From Hirschia sp964352025 (GTDB taxonomy: Bacteria > Pseudomonadota > Alphaproteobacteria > Caulobacterales > Hyphomonadaceae), in assembly GCA_964352025.1 (NCBI GenBank), contig CAYGPZ010000003.1, positions 1 to 64,000 on the forward strand: a DNA stretch of 64,000 bases. The letters are read 5' to 3'. Numbering within the stretch: the first letter of the stretch is position 1; every line of letters starts with the position of its first letter. The notes under the pieces are model-generated. The model searched no databases and was not told the DNA's origin. It saw nothing but the letters and a program-made list of their open reading frames with translations. Below, one piece after another: positions 15,686 to 24,494 of the stretch. The position numbers were made by a program, and so were the translations under genes.

Positions 15686-16140
15686 TTTGCTTTAAGTTTG
15701 ACGCAAGCCTCATGCAAAGCTTGCAAAAAGCGCGAGCGATCAGCTTGAGAGAATGGGGCTGCGCCGCCCATTTGTTCACCTGTCGATCGTAATTGCTCCA
15801 TAAGCGCGCGCGTCGCCACTGCAGCACCGATCATTTCCTTTGTGAATGCCTTGCCGTCAGGTTTTAGAACAGTCGCATTGTTTTCCAGCGCGCGTTCCGC
15901 CAGCAATATGTCAGCTGTGATAACGACGGAAGATACTGTGCAATTTTCAGCAATCCAGTTGTCAGCTTCGTCTGGTCCTGCTTCGACCACCATTTGTTTT
16001 ATATTGGGGAGGCGAGGCACCTGTAAGAATGAATTGGAAACAACCCACACTAATGCATTGTGACGTTCACCAATTTTGAAAATTTCATTTTTAACCGGAC
16101 AGGCGTCTGCGTCGATAAAGATGGTGATATCCGGTGTCAT
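15682..16140 (-). CDS. YaiI/YqxD (DUF188) family protein
   Basis: A 152-residue DUF188 protein with the FIDADACPVKNEI signature, DEADNWIAENC and VVITADILLAERAL. The family has a PIN-like nuclease fold, with the acidic residues expected to bind metal, but its substrate is unproven. Length and motifs match YaiI. Its ATG overlaps the stop of the upstream DUF924 gene by one base, so they are likely one transcript. It converges on the DUF1178 gene, and the two stop codons overlap. Confidence 0.88.
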   Translation of the reverse strand: MTPDITIFIDADACPVKNEIFKIGERHNALVWVVSNSFLQVPRLPNIKQMVVEAGPDEADNWIAENCTVSSVVITADILLAERALENNATVLKPDGKAFTKEMIGAAVATRALMEQLRSTGEQMGGAAPFSQADRSRFLQALHEACVKLKAN

Positions 16141-16805
16141 TAAAATCCTGCGCCGGGCTGGCTAAGATATTCTAATTCAGCCTCAGAAGATGGGCGACTT
16201 AGCGCTTCATTGCGGTGTGGGTAACGACCATATTTGACGATCAGATCACGATGTTTGATCGCGAATTCCAGAGTGCCTTCGAGTTGCTCTTTGAGTGAGT
16301 CATCGGCCTCGGGTATCAATTTTTCAAACAGCTCGACTGACTTGTCTTGGTCGTCAATGTTTTCTGAATGCATGAGAGGAAGATAAAAGAACCAACGTTT
16401 GATGGGAGCCAATACTTTATCGTCGCCCTTTGCCAAACCCTCTTTGCAGAGTTGTAAGGCTAAAGCGTCATTCTCAAATGCGAATTCAGTGTCGCGGAAA
16501 ATGTTTCTTGTGAACTGATCGAGAGCAACGATAGCGGCGAGACGCTCTGCAGGGCCACGTTTTGCCCATTCAAGGCCGAGACCTGATGCCAAACGAGCCA
16601 GGAGCAAGACGCTGCGCGATGCAATCAGCCTGTCAGTATCTTCGCTTTTGATCCACCAAAGTTTATTGCGTTCTTCAAGTTTTGATGGGTTTGTTGCGAC
16701 ATCATCAAACCAAAAATTTAGGACATCACCAGGAGTTTGAAGCGCTCGCGTTGCGCGTTTTTGCTCGATCATGTCGCGGCCAATTGTGGCGTTGTCTGTA
16801 AACAT
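16140..16805 (-). CDS. DUF924 family protein
   Basis: A 221-residue DUF924 (TPR-like fold) protein. The hallmark begins VLNFWFDD after a short Lys/Arg-rich start, then WWIKSEDTDRLI and RLAAIVALDQFTRNIFRDT, followed by FFYLPLMHSENIDDQDKSV and YPHRNEALSR. The family is conserved across proteobacteria with no known reaction. It is the first gene of a two-gene unit with the YaiI homologue, which starts at its stop codon. The 112-base gap upstream to ubiG holds its promoter. The start could also be the Met 12 residues downstream. Confidence 0.88.
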   Translation of the reverse strand: MFTDNATIGRDMIEQKRATRALQTPGDVLNFWFDDVATNPSKLEERNKLWWIKSEDTDRLIASRSVLLLARLASGLGLEWAKRGPAERLAAIVALDQFTRNIFRDTEFAFENDALALQLCKEGLAKGDDKVLAPIKRWFFYLPLMHSENIDDQDKSVELFEKLIPEADDSLKEQLEGTLEFAIKHRDLIVKYGRYPHRNEALSRPSSEAELEYLSQPGAGF

Positions 16806-16917
16806 GGTCGGTTTTTCCCCTGTATTCCGGTCCGTTCCTGATTCTTAGACATAAAAATCAGTTTGTGTTCAAGTGCATATATAAAGACTTTGGCTAATTT
16901 TAAACCATGTATCCATA

Positions 16918-17664
16918 TTATTTTACACGTTCTCCAATACACATGTAATTGACCATTGTATCAGAAGACAAGGACCATTCTCCTGATAGGGGATTATAGC
17001 TCACGCCAGTCGTTTCTTTGATATCAATTTGGGCAGATTTTAGGGCACTGTGCACTTCTGAAGGTTTGACCAGTTTATGGAATTCATGCGTTCCTTTTGG
17101 AAGCCAACCCAAAATGTATTCAGCGCCAACGATAGCAAGCGCAAATGCTTTTGATGTTCGGTTGATACTGGCGACGAAAATCAGACCACCCGGTTTAACA
17201 AGGCTTGCAGTGTCCATGATGAACTGGTTGGCGTCGGCAACATGTTCGACAACTTCCAAGTTCAAAACAATATCGAATTTCTCTTCGCCTGCTTCGATAA
17301 GTTGTTCTGCTGTGCCAACGCGATAATCTATATCAATTCCCATTTCTTTGGCGTGGGTCATTGCGGTTTTTATATTGGCCTCACCCGCGTCAACGGAAGT
17401 CATCTGTGCTCCCAGTCTTGCGAGTGGTTCAGATACGAGCCCACCGCCGCACCCAATATCCAATACACGTAGACCTTGTAGTGGGGTGCGTGTATTGTCG
17501 TTTAAGTTGAAGTGTTCGGTGATTCTATCGCGTAAGAATGCCAATCGTACGGGATTGAACTTGTGTAGAGGTTTGAATTTTCCATTGGGGTCCCACCATT
17601 CTGAGGCCATTGCGCGGAACTTTTCTATTTCGCTTTCATCAATGCTGGGGCTGGAGAGAGGCAT
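16918..17664 (-). CDS. ubiG: ubiquinone O-methyltransferase UbiG
   Basis: UbiG catalyses the two O-methylations of ubiquinone synthesis. The 248-residue protein begins SSPSIDESEIEKFRAMASEW followed by WDPNGKFKPLHKFNPVRL, the family signature, then motif I VLDIGCGGGLVSEPLARLG and LNLEVVEHVAD. The later PKGTHEFHKLVKPSE and GVSYNPLSGEWSLS are also diagnostic. The gene is divergent from lysC, sharing a 257-base spacer. This neighbourhood (ubiG divergent from lysC) is well known in alphaproteobacteria. Assignment is strong. Confidence 0.96.
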   Translation of the reverse strand: MPLSSPSIDESEIEKFRAMASEWWDPNGKFKPLHKFNPVRLAFLRDRITEHFNLNDNTRTPLQGLRVLDIGCGGGLVSEPLARLGAQMTSVDAGEANIKTAMTHAKEMGIDIDYRVGTAEQLIEAGEEKFDIVLNLEVVEHVADANQFIMDTASLVKPGGLIFVASINRTSKAFALAIVGAEYILGWLPKGTHEFHKLVKPSEVHSALKSAQIDIKETTGVSYNPLSGEWSLSSDTMVNYMCIGERVK

Positions 17665-17882
17665 ATTTTTTCTAACTTTGTTGATCTTTTTTGTTTTGCG
17701 GGGTGTGTTTTGATAAGTTTATACGAATTTCTGCATGATTTTGTTCAAAAAAACAGGCTTTTTTCGACTTCTCAAACTATCAGCATTTGCCTGAATCCGA
17801 TCTGCGGCATAAAAGACTGCAAGAATTCTCTATAGGACGGAAGAGTATGTCCCGATGAGAATGACGATTTAGTGAGATTATA

Positions 17883-17896
17883 TTTGCATTTGCAAA
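17883..17896. promoter_or_regulatory. TTTGCATTTGCAAA near-palindrome before lysC
   Basis: TTTGCA and TGCAAA flank a TT centre, 26 bases upstream of the lysC ATG. Possible operator or short hairpin. No known regulator can be assigned. Confidence 0.3.
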
Positions 17897-17921
17897 GAAA
17901 TATTTGGAATAACCCGACCCC

Positions 17922-19172
17922 ATGAAACGTACAGTTTTAAAATTCGGTGGCACCTCTGTCGCCAATATGGAGCGGATTGAACGTGTTGCCGATATCGTGG
18001 CGCAACGTGTTCAAGAAGATGGTGGCGGTTTTGCCGTCGTTGTATCCGCTATGTCCGGCGAGACAAACAAACTCGTTGGGTATGCTGATGAGGCTGCAGG
18101 TGGTAAACTTGTTGGCGATCAGTATGATGATGAATATGATGTTGTTGTTGCTTCTGGTGAGCAGGTTACATCTGGTCTGTTAGCACTCGCTTTGAGAAAA
18201 CGTGGCTTTAAAGCCCGCTCATGGCTTGGTTGGCAATTGGCGATGCGCACTGATACATCGCACGGGAAAGCTCGGATTCTTGGGTTTGAAGGCGATGATT
18301 TCTGCAACAGCGTTGATAGCGGTGAGATTGCGGTTATCGCAGGTTTTCAGGGCGTAAGCCCAAATGGACGTATTGCGACACTAGGTAGAGGTGGTTCAGA
18401 CACGAGTGCTGTGGCAGCAGCAGCAGCTTTGAAAGCTGACGTGTGTGATATCTATACTGATGTAGATGGTGTCTACACGACTGACCCGCGAATTGTGCCT
18501 AAGGCACGTCGCATGGAAAAAATTTCATATGAAGAGATGCTGGAATTGGCGTCTTTGGGTGCCAAAGTATTGCAGACACGTTGTGTCGAGCTTGGCATGA
18601 ATCACAATGTTCCTATTCGGGTGCGTTCTAGCTTTTCTGAAGATGGCGAGAACTTTCCGGGTACTTTGGTCTGCAACGAGGAAGAGATCGTGGAAAAACA
18701 AGTTGTTAGTGGTATTGCTTATTCACGTGATGAAGCGAAGTTTACGCTGTTAGGGTTGGATGACAATCCGGGTGTTGCCGCGCAGCTCTTTCAGAGCCTT
18801 TCTGATGCCGGCGTGAATGTCGACATGATTGTACAAGCTGATGCGCGTGCAGAAGGTCGACAAAACATGGTTTTCACGACAGCTGATCGTGATGCAGAGC
18901 TAGCACGTCAAACCTTGGAATCTCTAAAGGGTGACTTGGGCTTTGAAGAACTTGAAGTTGACCGTGATGTCGCAAAAGTGTCAGTTGTTGGTGTGGGAAT
19001 GCGTAGCCACACAGGTGTTGCGACTTTGATGTTTAGCGCCTTATCAGAAAAAGCGATCAATATTCAGGTTATCTCTACATCTGAAATCAAAATCTCAGTT
19101 CTGATCGATGCGGCCTATACTGAGTTGGCTGTACGTACACTACACACTGCCTATGATTTAGACACTGAATAA
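17922..19172 (+). CDS. lysC: aspartate kinase LysC
   Basis: Aspartate kinase phosphorylates aspartate as the first step to lysine, threonine, methionine and diaminopimelate, and its product leads to aspartate semialdehyde. The 416-residue protein starts with VLKFGGTSVANMERI and has GRGGSDTSAVAAAAAL and TDVDGVYTTDPR in the kinase half. Two ACT domains occupy the C-terminal third (FTLLGLDDNPGVAAQLF, then VSVVGVGMRSHTGVA and STSEIKISVLID). They indicate feedback inhibition by end products. It is followed by ptsP after a 123-base gap with an 11-bp hairpin. Aspartate semialdehyde also feeds the carboxyspermidine route encoded elsewhere in the window. Confidence 0.96.
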   Translation: MKRTVLKFGGTSVANMERIERVADIVAQRVQEDGGGFAVVVSAMSGETNKLVGYADEAAGGKLVGDQYDDEYDVVVASGEQVTSGLLALALRKRGFKARSWLGWQLAMRTDTSHGKARILGFEGDDFCNSVDSGEIAVIAGFQGVSPNGRIATLGRGGSDTSAVAAAAALKADVCDIYTDVDGVYTTDPRIVPKARRMEKISYEEMLELASLGAKVLQTRCVELGMNHNVPIRVRSSFSEDGENFPGTLVCNEEEIVEKQVVSGIAYSRDEAKFTLLGLDDNPGVAAQLFQSLSDAGVNVDMIVQADARAEGRQNMVFTTADRDAELARQTLESLKGDLGFEELEVDRDVAKVSVVGVGMRSHTGVATLMFSALSEKAINIQVISTSEIKISVLIDAAYTELAVRTLHTAYDLDTE

Positions 19173-19182
19173 ATATAATTTG

Positions 19183-19222
19183 ATCATTTCGTGTGGGCTT
19201 TAAACTGTCTGCACGAAATGAT
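19183..19222 (+). promoter_or_regulatory. 11-bp hairpin between lysC and ptsP
   Basis: ATCATTTCGTG (19183-19193) pairs perfectly with CACGAAATGAT (19212-19222), loop 18 bases. No T-run follows, so it is more likely a processing or stability element than a terminator. Confidence 0.5.
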
Positions 19223-19295
19223 GAGGAATACATTGCGTAGCAAACAGCCATCTTAGAAGCTGGTTACGCCCCCATTATTGAGGAAACGCGATAGT

Positions 19296-21557
19296 ATGAG
19301 CCCAACTCGGACATTTGCTGAGGCAGGAACAGCCCGACTTCTAATGAGCCGGCTTCGCGAACTTATGGCGAATGAAGCTGCCCAGCAGGAAAGGTTGGAG
19401 CGCGTTGTTCAATTAATTGCAACGACAATGGTCGCGGATGTGTGCTCAATATACGTACGTTCCGGTGATAACAGTTTGCTATTGATGGCAACAGAAGGAC
19501 TGAAGCAAGAAGCTGTAGGTCGTACAAGGCTGAACGAAAATGAAGGATTGGTTGGCCTTATTGCATCTTCAGCTCGTCCAAAGCGGCTAAAAAATGCACC
19601 CGTGCATCCTCGATTTTCTTATCGTCCAGAGACAGGTGAAGATCCTTATCACGGTTTCCTAGGTGTACCGATTTTGCGCGGCGGCCGTGTACTAGGTGTT
19701 CTAGTCGTTCAAAACAAAACAGAGCGTAGTTATGACGATGAAGAGATGGAAGCTCTTCAAACGATCGCTATGGTTTTGGCTGAAATCGTCGCCGCTGCCT
19801 TGGATGAACGCAATGATCTTGATATCCGCGCTTTGCCACCTGGTGAGGTTAAGGGACGTCGTTTGAACGAAGGAATGGGCGTTGGACCTGTTCATCTGCA
19901 CGACCCAGTTGTAACAGCAGCGCGTTTCTTTTCTCAGGACCCCGAAGCTGAGGGCATTAGACTAGATGAAGCGTTAGCCGATTTGCGCCAATCCATCGAT
20001 ACTATGTTGAATAGGGCGACGCCGGTATTATTTGGTGAAAGCCGAGATGTCTTAGAAACTTATCGGTTGTTCGCGCATGATCCTTCGTGGGAAACACGTC
20101 TTCATGATGCAATTCAGTCCGGTTTGTCAGCCGAGGCAGCTGTTGATCGAACGCGCCGTGAGCATCGTGCTCGGTTGGAAAACGCGCGTGATGCTTATCT
20201 ACGTGAGCGACTTCACGATTTCGAAGACTTAGAAAACCGGTTGCTTAGGCATTTATCTGGTGAAGACGCTACAGATCAACCTCCTAAACCAGGTTCTATT
20301 TTGGTAGCAAGTCGCCTTGGGCCTGCGGAATTACTTGAATACCGAGACTATCAGCTTGCTGGTGTGATCTTGGAAGAAGGCGGCGCTGGCTCGCATGCCG
20401 CTATAGTCGCGCGTGCTATTGGCGTTCCCACGATTGGTGATGCCGAAGGGATTGTTAGCCGCGTAGAGCAAGGGGATGAGATCATCCTTGATGCTGACAA
20501 AGGGCTTGTGCTTTTGCGTCCAACCAGTGATGTCGTTGAAACCTATAATCAGCGTATCTCTATATCCAGCGAAGAACGCGCTGAATATTCTAAACTGATT
20601 GATCTACCAGCAAAGACAAAAGACGGCGTTGAGTTTAGTCTTTCTCTAAATGCGGGTCTGTCTTTTGATTTGGACCATTTGGAAGATACGGGTGCAGAAG
20701 GCGTTGGACTATTCCGTACCGAGTTTCAATTTTTGTCATCTGAAACAGTTCCGACGTTAGAAGAGCAAGCTTCATTTTATGAAGACGCAATTTCGCGTGT
20801 TGGCGACAAGCCAATGGTCTTTAGAACTCTGGATTTAGGTGGAGACAAAGTTGCTCCATTTATGGGCGGAGACCGAGAAGAAAACCCTGCACTTGGTTGG
20901 AGGGCGCTACGACTGGCGCTCGACCGGCCATACTTTTTCCGTCGCCAACTACGCGCGCTTATACGAGCTTCTAAGAGCCGACCATTGCGTTTGATGTTCC
21001 CAATGGTTTGTTCCGTCGAGGAGTTCATTCAATCACGTGCTTTGGTTGATGCAGAAATTGAATGGGCGAAGAAGTTTGGACGTGAAACACCTTCAAAACT
21101 CGAAGTGGGCGCTATGGTGGAAACACCGTCCTTTGCGTTGTCGATTTCTTCCCTTAAAGGCAAGGCGGACTTTTTGTCTGTTGGTACAAATGACTTGATG
21201 CAGTTCTTCTTTGCTGCTGACAGAGAGAACAAACTTGTATCAGAACGGTACGATTTGATCAGTCGACCTGCGTTAAGTTTAATGAAACACGTCGTAGATT
21301 CGGCAAATAAAGCCGATATTCCAATTTCAATTTGTGGTGAAGCTGCGGGAAGACCGCTAGAAATGGTTGTACTCGCGTGTTTAGGCTATAGAAGGCTTTC
21401 AATGCAGGGGGCTCGCATAGGTCCTATTAAAAAACTGATACGCGGCATGGAATTTGCGAAGATCAGTCAAGAAGTCCAATTGTTGATTGATTCGGGAAAG
21501 CCAAACCTTCGTAAAGAAATATTAAAGATCATTCAGCAATCTGGGTTACAAGTATAA
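19296..21557 (+). CDS. ptsP: PtsP, enzyme I of the nitrogen phosphotransferase system
   Basis: EI-Ntr autophosphorylates with PEP and passes the phosphate to NPr and EIIA-Ntr, a regulatory chain affecting nitrogen, potassium and stress responses. The protein of 753 residues has an N-terminal GAF domain (about 20-165). The phosphohistidine domain follows, with the catalytic His at residue 367 in GGAGSHAAIVAR. The C-terminal PEP-binding barrel carries VGLFRTEFQF, RTLDLGGDKV and SVGTNDLMQFF. I choose the ATG at 19296 because GAGGAAA sits nine bases upstream. The TTG at 19278 adds six residues. NPr and EIIA-Ntr are not in the window. Confidence 0.96.
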   Translation: MSPTRTFAEAGTARLLMSRLRELMANEAAQQERLERVVQLIATTMVADVCSIYVRSGDNSLLLMATEGLKQEAVGRTRLNENEGLVGLIASSARPKRLKNAPVHPRFSYRPETGEDPYHGFLGVPILRGGRVLGVLVVQNKTERSYDDEEMEALQTIAMVLAEIVAAALDERNDLDIRALPPGEVKGRRLNEGMGVGPVHLHDPVVTAARFFSQDPEAEGIRLDEALADLRQSIDTMLNRATPVLFGESRDVLETYRLFAHDPSWETRLHDAIQSGLSAEAAVDRTRREHRARLENARDAYLRERLHDFEDLENRLLRHLSGEDATDQPPKPGSILVASRLGPAELLEYRDYQLAGVILEEGGAGSHAAIVARAIGVPTIGDAEGIVSRVEQGDEIILDADKGLVLLRPTSDVVETYNQRISISSEERAEYSKLIDLPAKTKDGVEFSLSLNAGLSFDLDHLEDTGAEGVGLFRTEFQFLSSETVPTLEEQASFYEDAISRVGDKPMVFRTLDLGGDKVAPFMGGDREENPALGWRALRLALDRPYFFRRQLRALIRASKSRPLRLMFPMVCSVEEFIQSRALVDAEIEWAKKFGRETPSKLEVGAMVETPSFALSISSLKGKADFLSVGTNDLMQFFFAADRENKLVSERYDLISRPALSLMKHVVDSANKADIPISICGEAAGRPLEMVVLACLGYRRLSMQGARIGPIKKLIRGMEFAKISQEVQLLIDSGKPNLRKEILKIIQQSGLQV

Positions 21558-21648
21558 GGCGTTGCTTTAGACGTTTTGAATTGTTAATAAGTATTGTAGG
21601 TTTAAGGAGAGCTTCGACCAGCAATCTCCAGCCGGAACGGATCGTTTG

Positions 21649-22623
21649 ATGAGTAACGCTGCAAATAAAAATGGCGATAAAACCAAGCCAGTAGCAATTT
21701 TGAATGACGTCTCAAAAGGCGACAATACACTTGCGGACAATTCATCAAACTTAGAGGCGGAACAGGTCGTTCCATCATCTGAAGCTGTATCTGAGAGCCA
21801 AGCTGGCTTTGCACCACACCTAGTTGTCGTTGCTCCTGATGCGTTAAACGCTGAACGAATGGGGCCTCGATTACGTGCAGCGCGTGAAAAAAAGGGCTGG
21901 AGTCTAGAACTCGCCGCTAAAGAAACGCGTATCCACAAAGATTATTTGAGCGCCATTGAAGACATGATGCCAAACCTTTTACCGGGTATGCCAAAGTCTC
22001 AATCTTATTTGCGCGGTTATCTGAACAATTATGCAAAATCATTGGGCATGCCTGACCCAAAAGATGTTGTTCAGCGGTTTCTAAATGAGTGTGGATTACT
22101 GGCGTTGGAACCAACTGATGAAGAGTTGGAAAAACGCGCTAAAGATTCTGAAGCCAAAGAAAAACGCTCTTGGATAGCTCCGGTTGTCTTATCCATTGCT
22201 GCTACTTTGATCGCATGTGGTTCTGTGGCTGCCTATGTCATGAAGCCTTGGGAGCAGGACACCGAAACAAATGTTTCTGCAACAGCCGCTGTTGAAGAAA
22301 ACACAGTCTATTCCAATGCCGCTGTAATGGCTCCGGCATCTGCATCTGATTTGTCTTTACATGCTCTAACGCGTGCATGGATTGAAGTGCGTGGTTCAGA
22401 TGGAACTGTTTACCTGTCTCGTGAACTTGCACCCGGTGCGGTCTATGTTCCTCGTATAGGCGCAGGTTGGACAATTACGGCGCGTGATGGTGGTGCATTT
22501 GAATGGTATCTTTCAGGCCAATCATTGGGAACGCTAGCTGAGCCAGGTTTGCCAGTTTATGCGAACTCAGTTGATGAGGTTCTGACGCGCCAACCTGTTG
22601 AAGGTAATGAGCTGCTTCACTAA
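21649..22623 (+). CDS. RodZ-like helix-turn-helix membrane protein
   Basis: A 324-residue protein with an N-terminal low-complexity region. A Cro/RodZ-type HTH follows (RLRAAREKKGWSLELAAKET, then HKDYLSAIED and SYLRGYLNNYAKSLG). One transmembrane helix (WIAPVVLSIAATLIACGSV) and a C-terminal DUF4115 beta domain (RAWIEVRGSDGTVYL, RIGAGWTITARDGG) complete it. This matches RodZ, the cytoskeletal partner of MreB in rod-shape control. The ATG at 21649 is used; a TTG sits three bases earlier. It follows ptsP after 91 bases. Moderate caution is warranted because alphaproteobacterial members are often annotated only as HTH proteins. Confidence 0.82.
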   Translation: MSNAANKNGDKTKPVAILNDVSKGDNTLADNSSNLEAEQVVPSSEAVSESQAGFAPHLVVVAPDALNAERMGPRLRAAREKKGWSLELAAKETRIHKDYLSAIEDMMPNLLPGMPKSQSYLRGYLNNYAKSLGMPDPKDVVQRFLNECGLLALEPTDEELEKRAKDSEAKEKRSWIAPVVLSIAATLIACGSVAAYVMKPWEQDTETNVSATAAVEENTVYSNAAVMAPASASDLSLHALTRAWIEVRGSDGTVYLSRELAPGAVYVPRIGAGWTITARDGGAFEWYLSGQSLGTLAEPGLPVYANSVDEVLTRQPVEGNELLH

Positions 22624-22662
22624 GCAAGTAAACTTATATCTCACTCTTAAAAAATGTAATTC

Positions 22663-22710
22663 GTCGATGTGTTTGCAAACAATTGTTTGTCATTATTTGA
22701 ACGCATCGAC
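22663..22710 (+). promoter_or_regulatory. nested palindromes before ispG
   Basis: GTCGATG (22663-22669) can pair with CATCGAC (22704-22710). Inside lie GTTTGCAAAC (22671-22680) and CAAACAATTGTTTG (22676-22689), perfect overlapping palindromes. They could be an operator or a folded leader. No regulator is identified. Confidence 0.4.
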
Positions 22711-22736
22711 TTGCTATTGCGATCTTACCGCAAGAT

Positions 22737-22761
22737 AAGGACGTAGCGATGACGTCCTTTT
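22737..22761 (+). terminator. terminator after the RodZ-like gene
   Basis: AAGGACGT (22737-22744), loop, ACGTCCTT (22752-22759), then TT-rich sequence. A small ATCTT/AAGAT hairpin lies directly upstream. It would separate the rodZ-like gene from ispG. Confidence 0.65.
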
Positions 22762-22805
22762 ATCTCTCTTAGGGCGGGCCTCAGGAATTTATCGGAGTTA
22801 ACGTG

Positions 22806-23921
22806 ATGAATTTGGATCATGTCAGACCTTGGCGGGCAATCGAACGCCGTAAATCTCGTAAAATCCGTATGGGTGATCTAGAGATAGGTGGAGATGCTCC
22901 TATCAGTGTGCAGTCCATGACAAACACACCTACATCTGATGCGAAAGCAACAATTGATCAAATCCGCCGACTTGAAGATGCTGGTGCTGATATTGTTCGT
23001 GTGTCTTGTCCTGATGAAGAATCAACAGCTGCCTTAAAAGAGATCGTTAAAGCGGCGAATGTACCAATCGTTGCTGATATCCACTTTCATTATAAACGCG
23101 GAATTGAAGCTGCCGAGGCTGGTGCCGCTTGTTTGAGGATTAATCCGGGTAATATCGGATCAGCTGACCGTGTGCGTGATGTCGTCAATGCAGCCAAGAA
23201 TAACGGCGCTTGTATTCGTATCGGTGTGAATGGTGGCTCGCTCGAAAAGCACTTGCTTGAAAAATATGGTGAGCCTTGTCCTGAAGCCATGGTTGAGAGC
23301 GCAATGGACCATGCGCGCATTCTCGAGGACCATGATTTCCGTGAGTACAAGATTTCGGTAAAAGCATCAGACGTGTTTCTAACTGTTGCTGCCTATCAGG
23401 GATTGGCAGAAGCCACAGATGCGCCACTGCATTTGGGTGTCACTGAAGCAGGGCCTGCCAGAACCGGCGGCATTAAGTCAGCGATCGGGATGGGCAATTT
23501 ACTTTGGGCGGGAATAGGAGACACTATTCGTGTGTCTTTATCTGCTGATCCAGTTGAAGAGATTAAAGTCGGCTTTGACATGTTGAAGTCACTGAACCTG
23601 CGTACACGCGGCGTGAATATCATTGCCTGTCCATCATGCGCGCGCCAAGGATTTGATGTGATCAGTACTGTTGAAATCCTAGAGCAGCGCTTGGAACATA
23701 TTCGTGAGCCTATAACGCTTTCCATTATCGGCTGTGTCGTGAACGGGCCGGGTGAAGCGGCGGGTACGGATCTTGGTTTTACAGGCGGCGGAAAAGATGC
23801 AGGCATGATGTATGTCGGCGGCAAGCCAGATCATAAATTGTCAAATGCAGATATGATTGAACATATTGTCGAGCAAGTTGAAAAACGAGCAGAGTATTTG
23901 CGTTCCCCAGCGGCATCTTGA
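22806..23921 (+). CDS. ispG: 4-hydroxy-3-methylbut-2-enyl diphosphate synthase IspG
   Basis: IspG (GcpE) is the [4Fe-4S] enzyme of the MEP isoprenoid pathway that converts MEcPP to HMBPP. The 371-residue length is typical. Cluster-binding Cys motifs are present (IIACPSCARQGFDV and IIGCVVNGPGEAAGTD). The TIM-barrel start (VQSMTNTPTSDAKATIDQI) and MYVGGKPDHKLSNADM near the end are also family-specific. The ATG at 22806 follows a GTG three bases earlier. A terminator-like hairpin lies upstream, so it probably has its own promoter. Isoprenoids feed ubiquinone, which links to ubiG nearby. Confidence 0.96.
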   Translation: MNLDHVRPWRAIERRKSRKIRMGDLEIGGDAPISVQSMTNTPTSDAKATIDQIRRLEDAGADIVRVSCPDEESTAALKEIVKAANVPIVADIHFHYKRGIEAAEAGAACLRINPGNIGSADRVRDVVNAAKNNGACIRIGVNGGSLEKHLLEKYGEPCPEAMVESAMDHARILEDHDFREYKISVKASDVFLTVAAYQGLAEATDAPLHLGVTEAGPARTGGIKSAIGMGNLLWAGIGDTIRVSLSADPVEEIKVGFDMLKSLNLRTRGVNIIACPSCARQGFDVISTVEILEQRLEHIREPITLSIIGCVVNGPGEAAGTDLGFTGGGKDAGMMYVGGKPDHKLSNADMIEHIVEQVEKRAEYLRSPAAS

Positions 23922-23974
23922 TTTTCCTTCACTAGAAATTCAGTTTGGTGTTTTTGCTAAACTGAAGGTGGATA

Positions 23975-24391
23975 ATGCAAACGGATTTAGAGGCTCTAAA
24001 TCAAGTTGGTGAGAAATACTTACCTGGGTTGATCGGCGTTAAAGTTCTTTCGGTTGGTGAAGGCACTTTGGAAGCAGAAATAGATGTTCAACAAGGCGTA
24101 ATGGCACCCCATGGCTACCTTCATGCAGGAGCTGTTGTTTCTCTTGCGGATTCTGCTTGTGGATATGGTTGCATGATGAATTTGCCTGAAGGTGCAACGG
24201 GCTTTACGACCATAGAGCTTAAATCCAATTTCGTGGGTACTGCGAGAGACGGTAAGGTTAAAGCTCTGGCAAAAGTGCTTCACAAAGGAAAAACGACTCA
24301 GCTTTGGGAAGCTAAGGTGCTACACGTTGAAACAGAAAAAGTTATTGCGCATTTTTCGTGCACCCAAATGGTTCTTTGGCCACGTAAATAG
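23975..24391 (+). CDS. PaaI-type hotdog thioesterase
   Basis: A 138-residue single hotdog domain. GYLHAGAVVSLADSACGYG is the PaaI-like thioesterase signature, with the Asp in LADSA expected to be catalytic. GFTTIELKSNFVGTARDG and HFSCTQMVL complete the fold. Members hydrolyse acyl- or aryl-CoA thioesters, and the substrate cannot be called from sequence. It follows ispG after 53 bases and is probably independently transcribed or weakly coupled. Confidence 0.85.
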   Translation: MQTDLEALNQVGEKYLPGLIGVKVLSVGEGTLEAEIDVQQGVMAPHGYLHAGAVVSLADSACGYGCMMNLPEGATGFTTIELKSNFVGTARDGKVKALAKVLHKGKTTQLWEAKVLHVETEKVIAHFSCTQMVLWPRK

Positions 24392-24494
24392 TTACCCATC
24401 TTCTTAATCACAAATGTTTGATTAAATTTCGCTCGCTTTAATATTGATTGATAGACAATAGTACGGGCAACCAAGATCGTTGTGAGGGCAGGCT

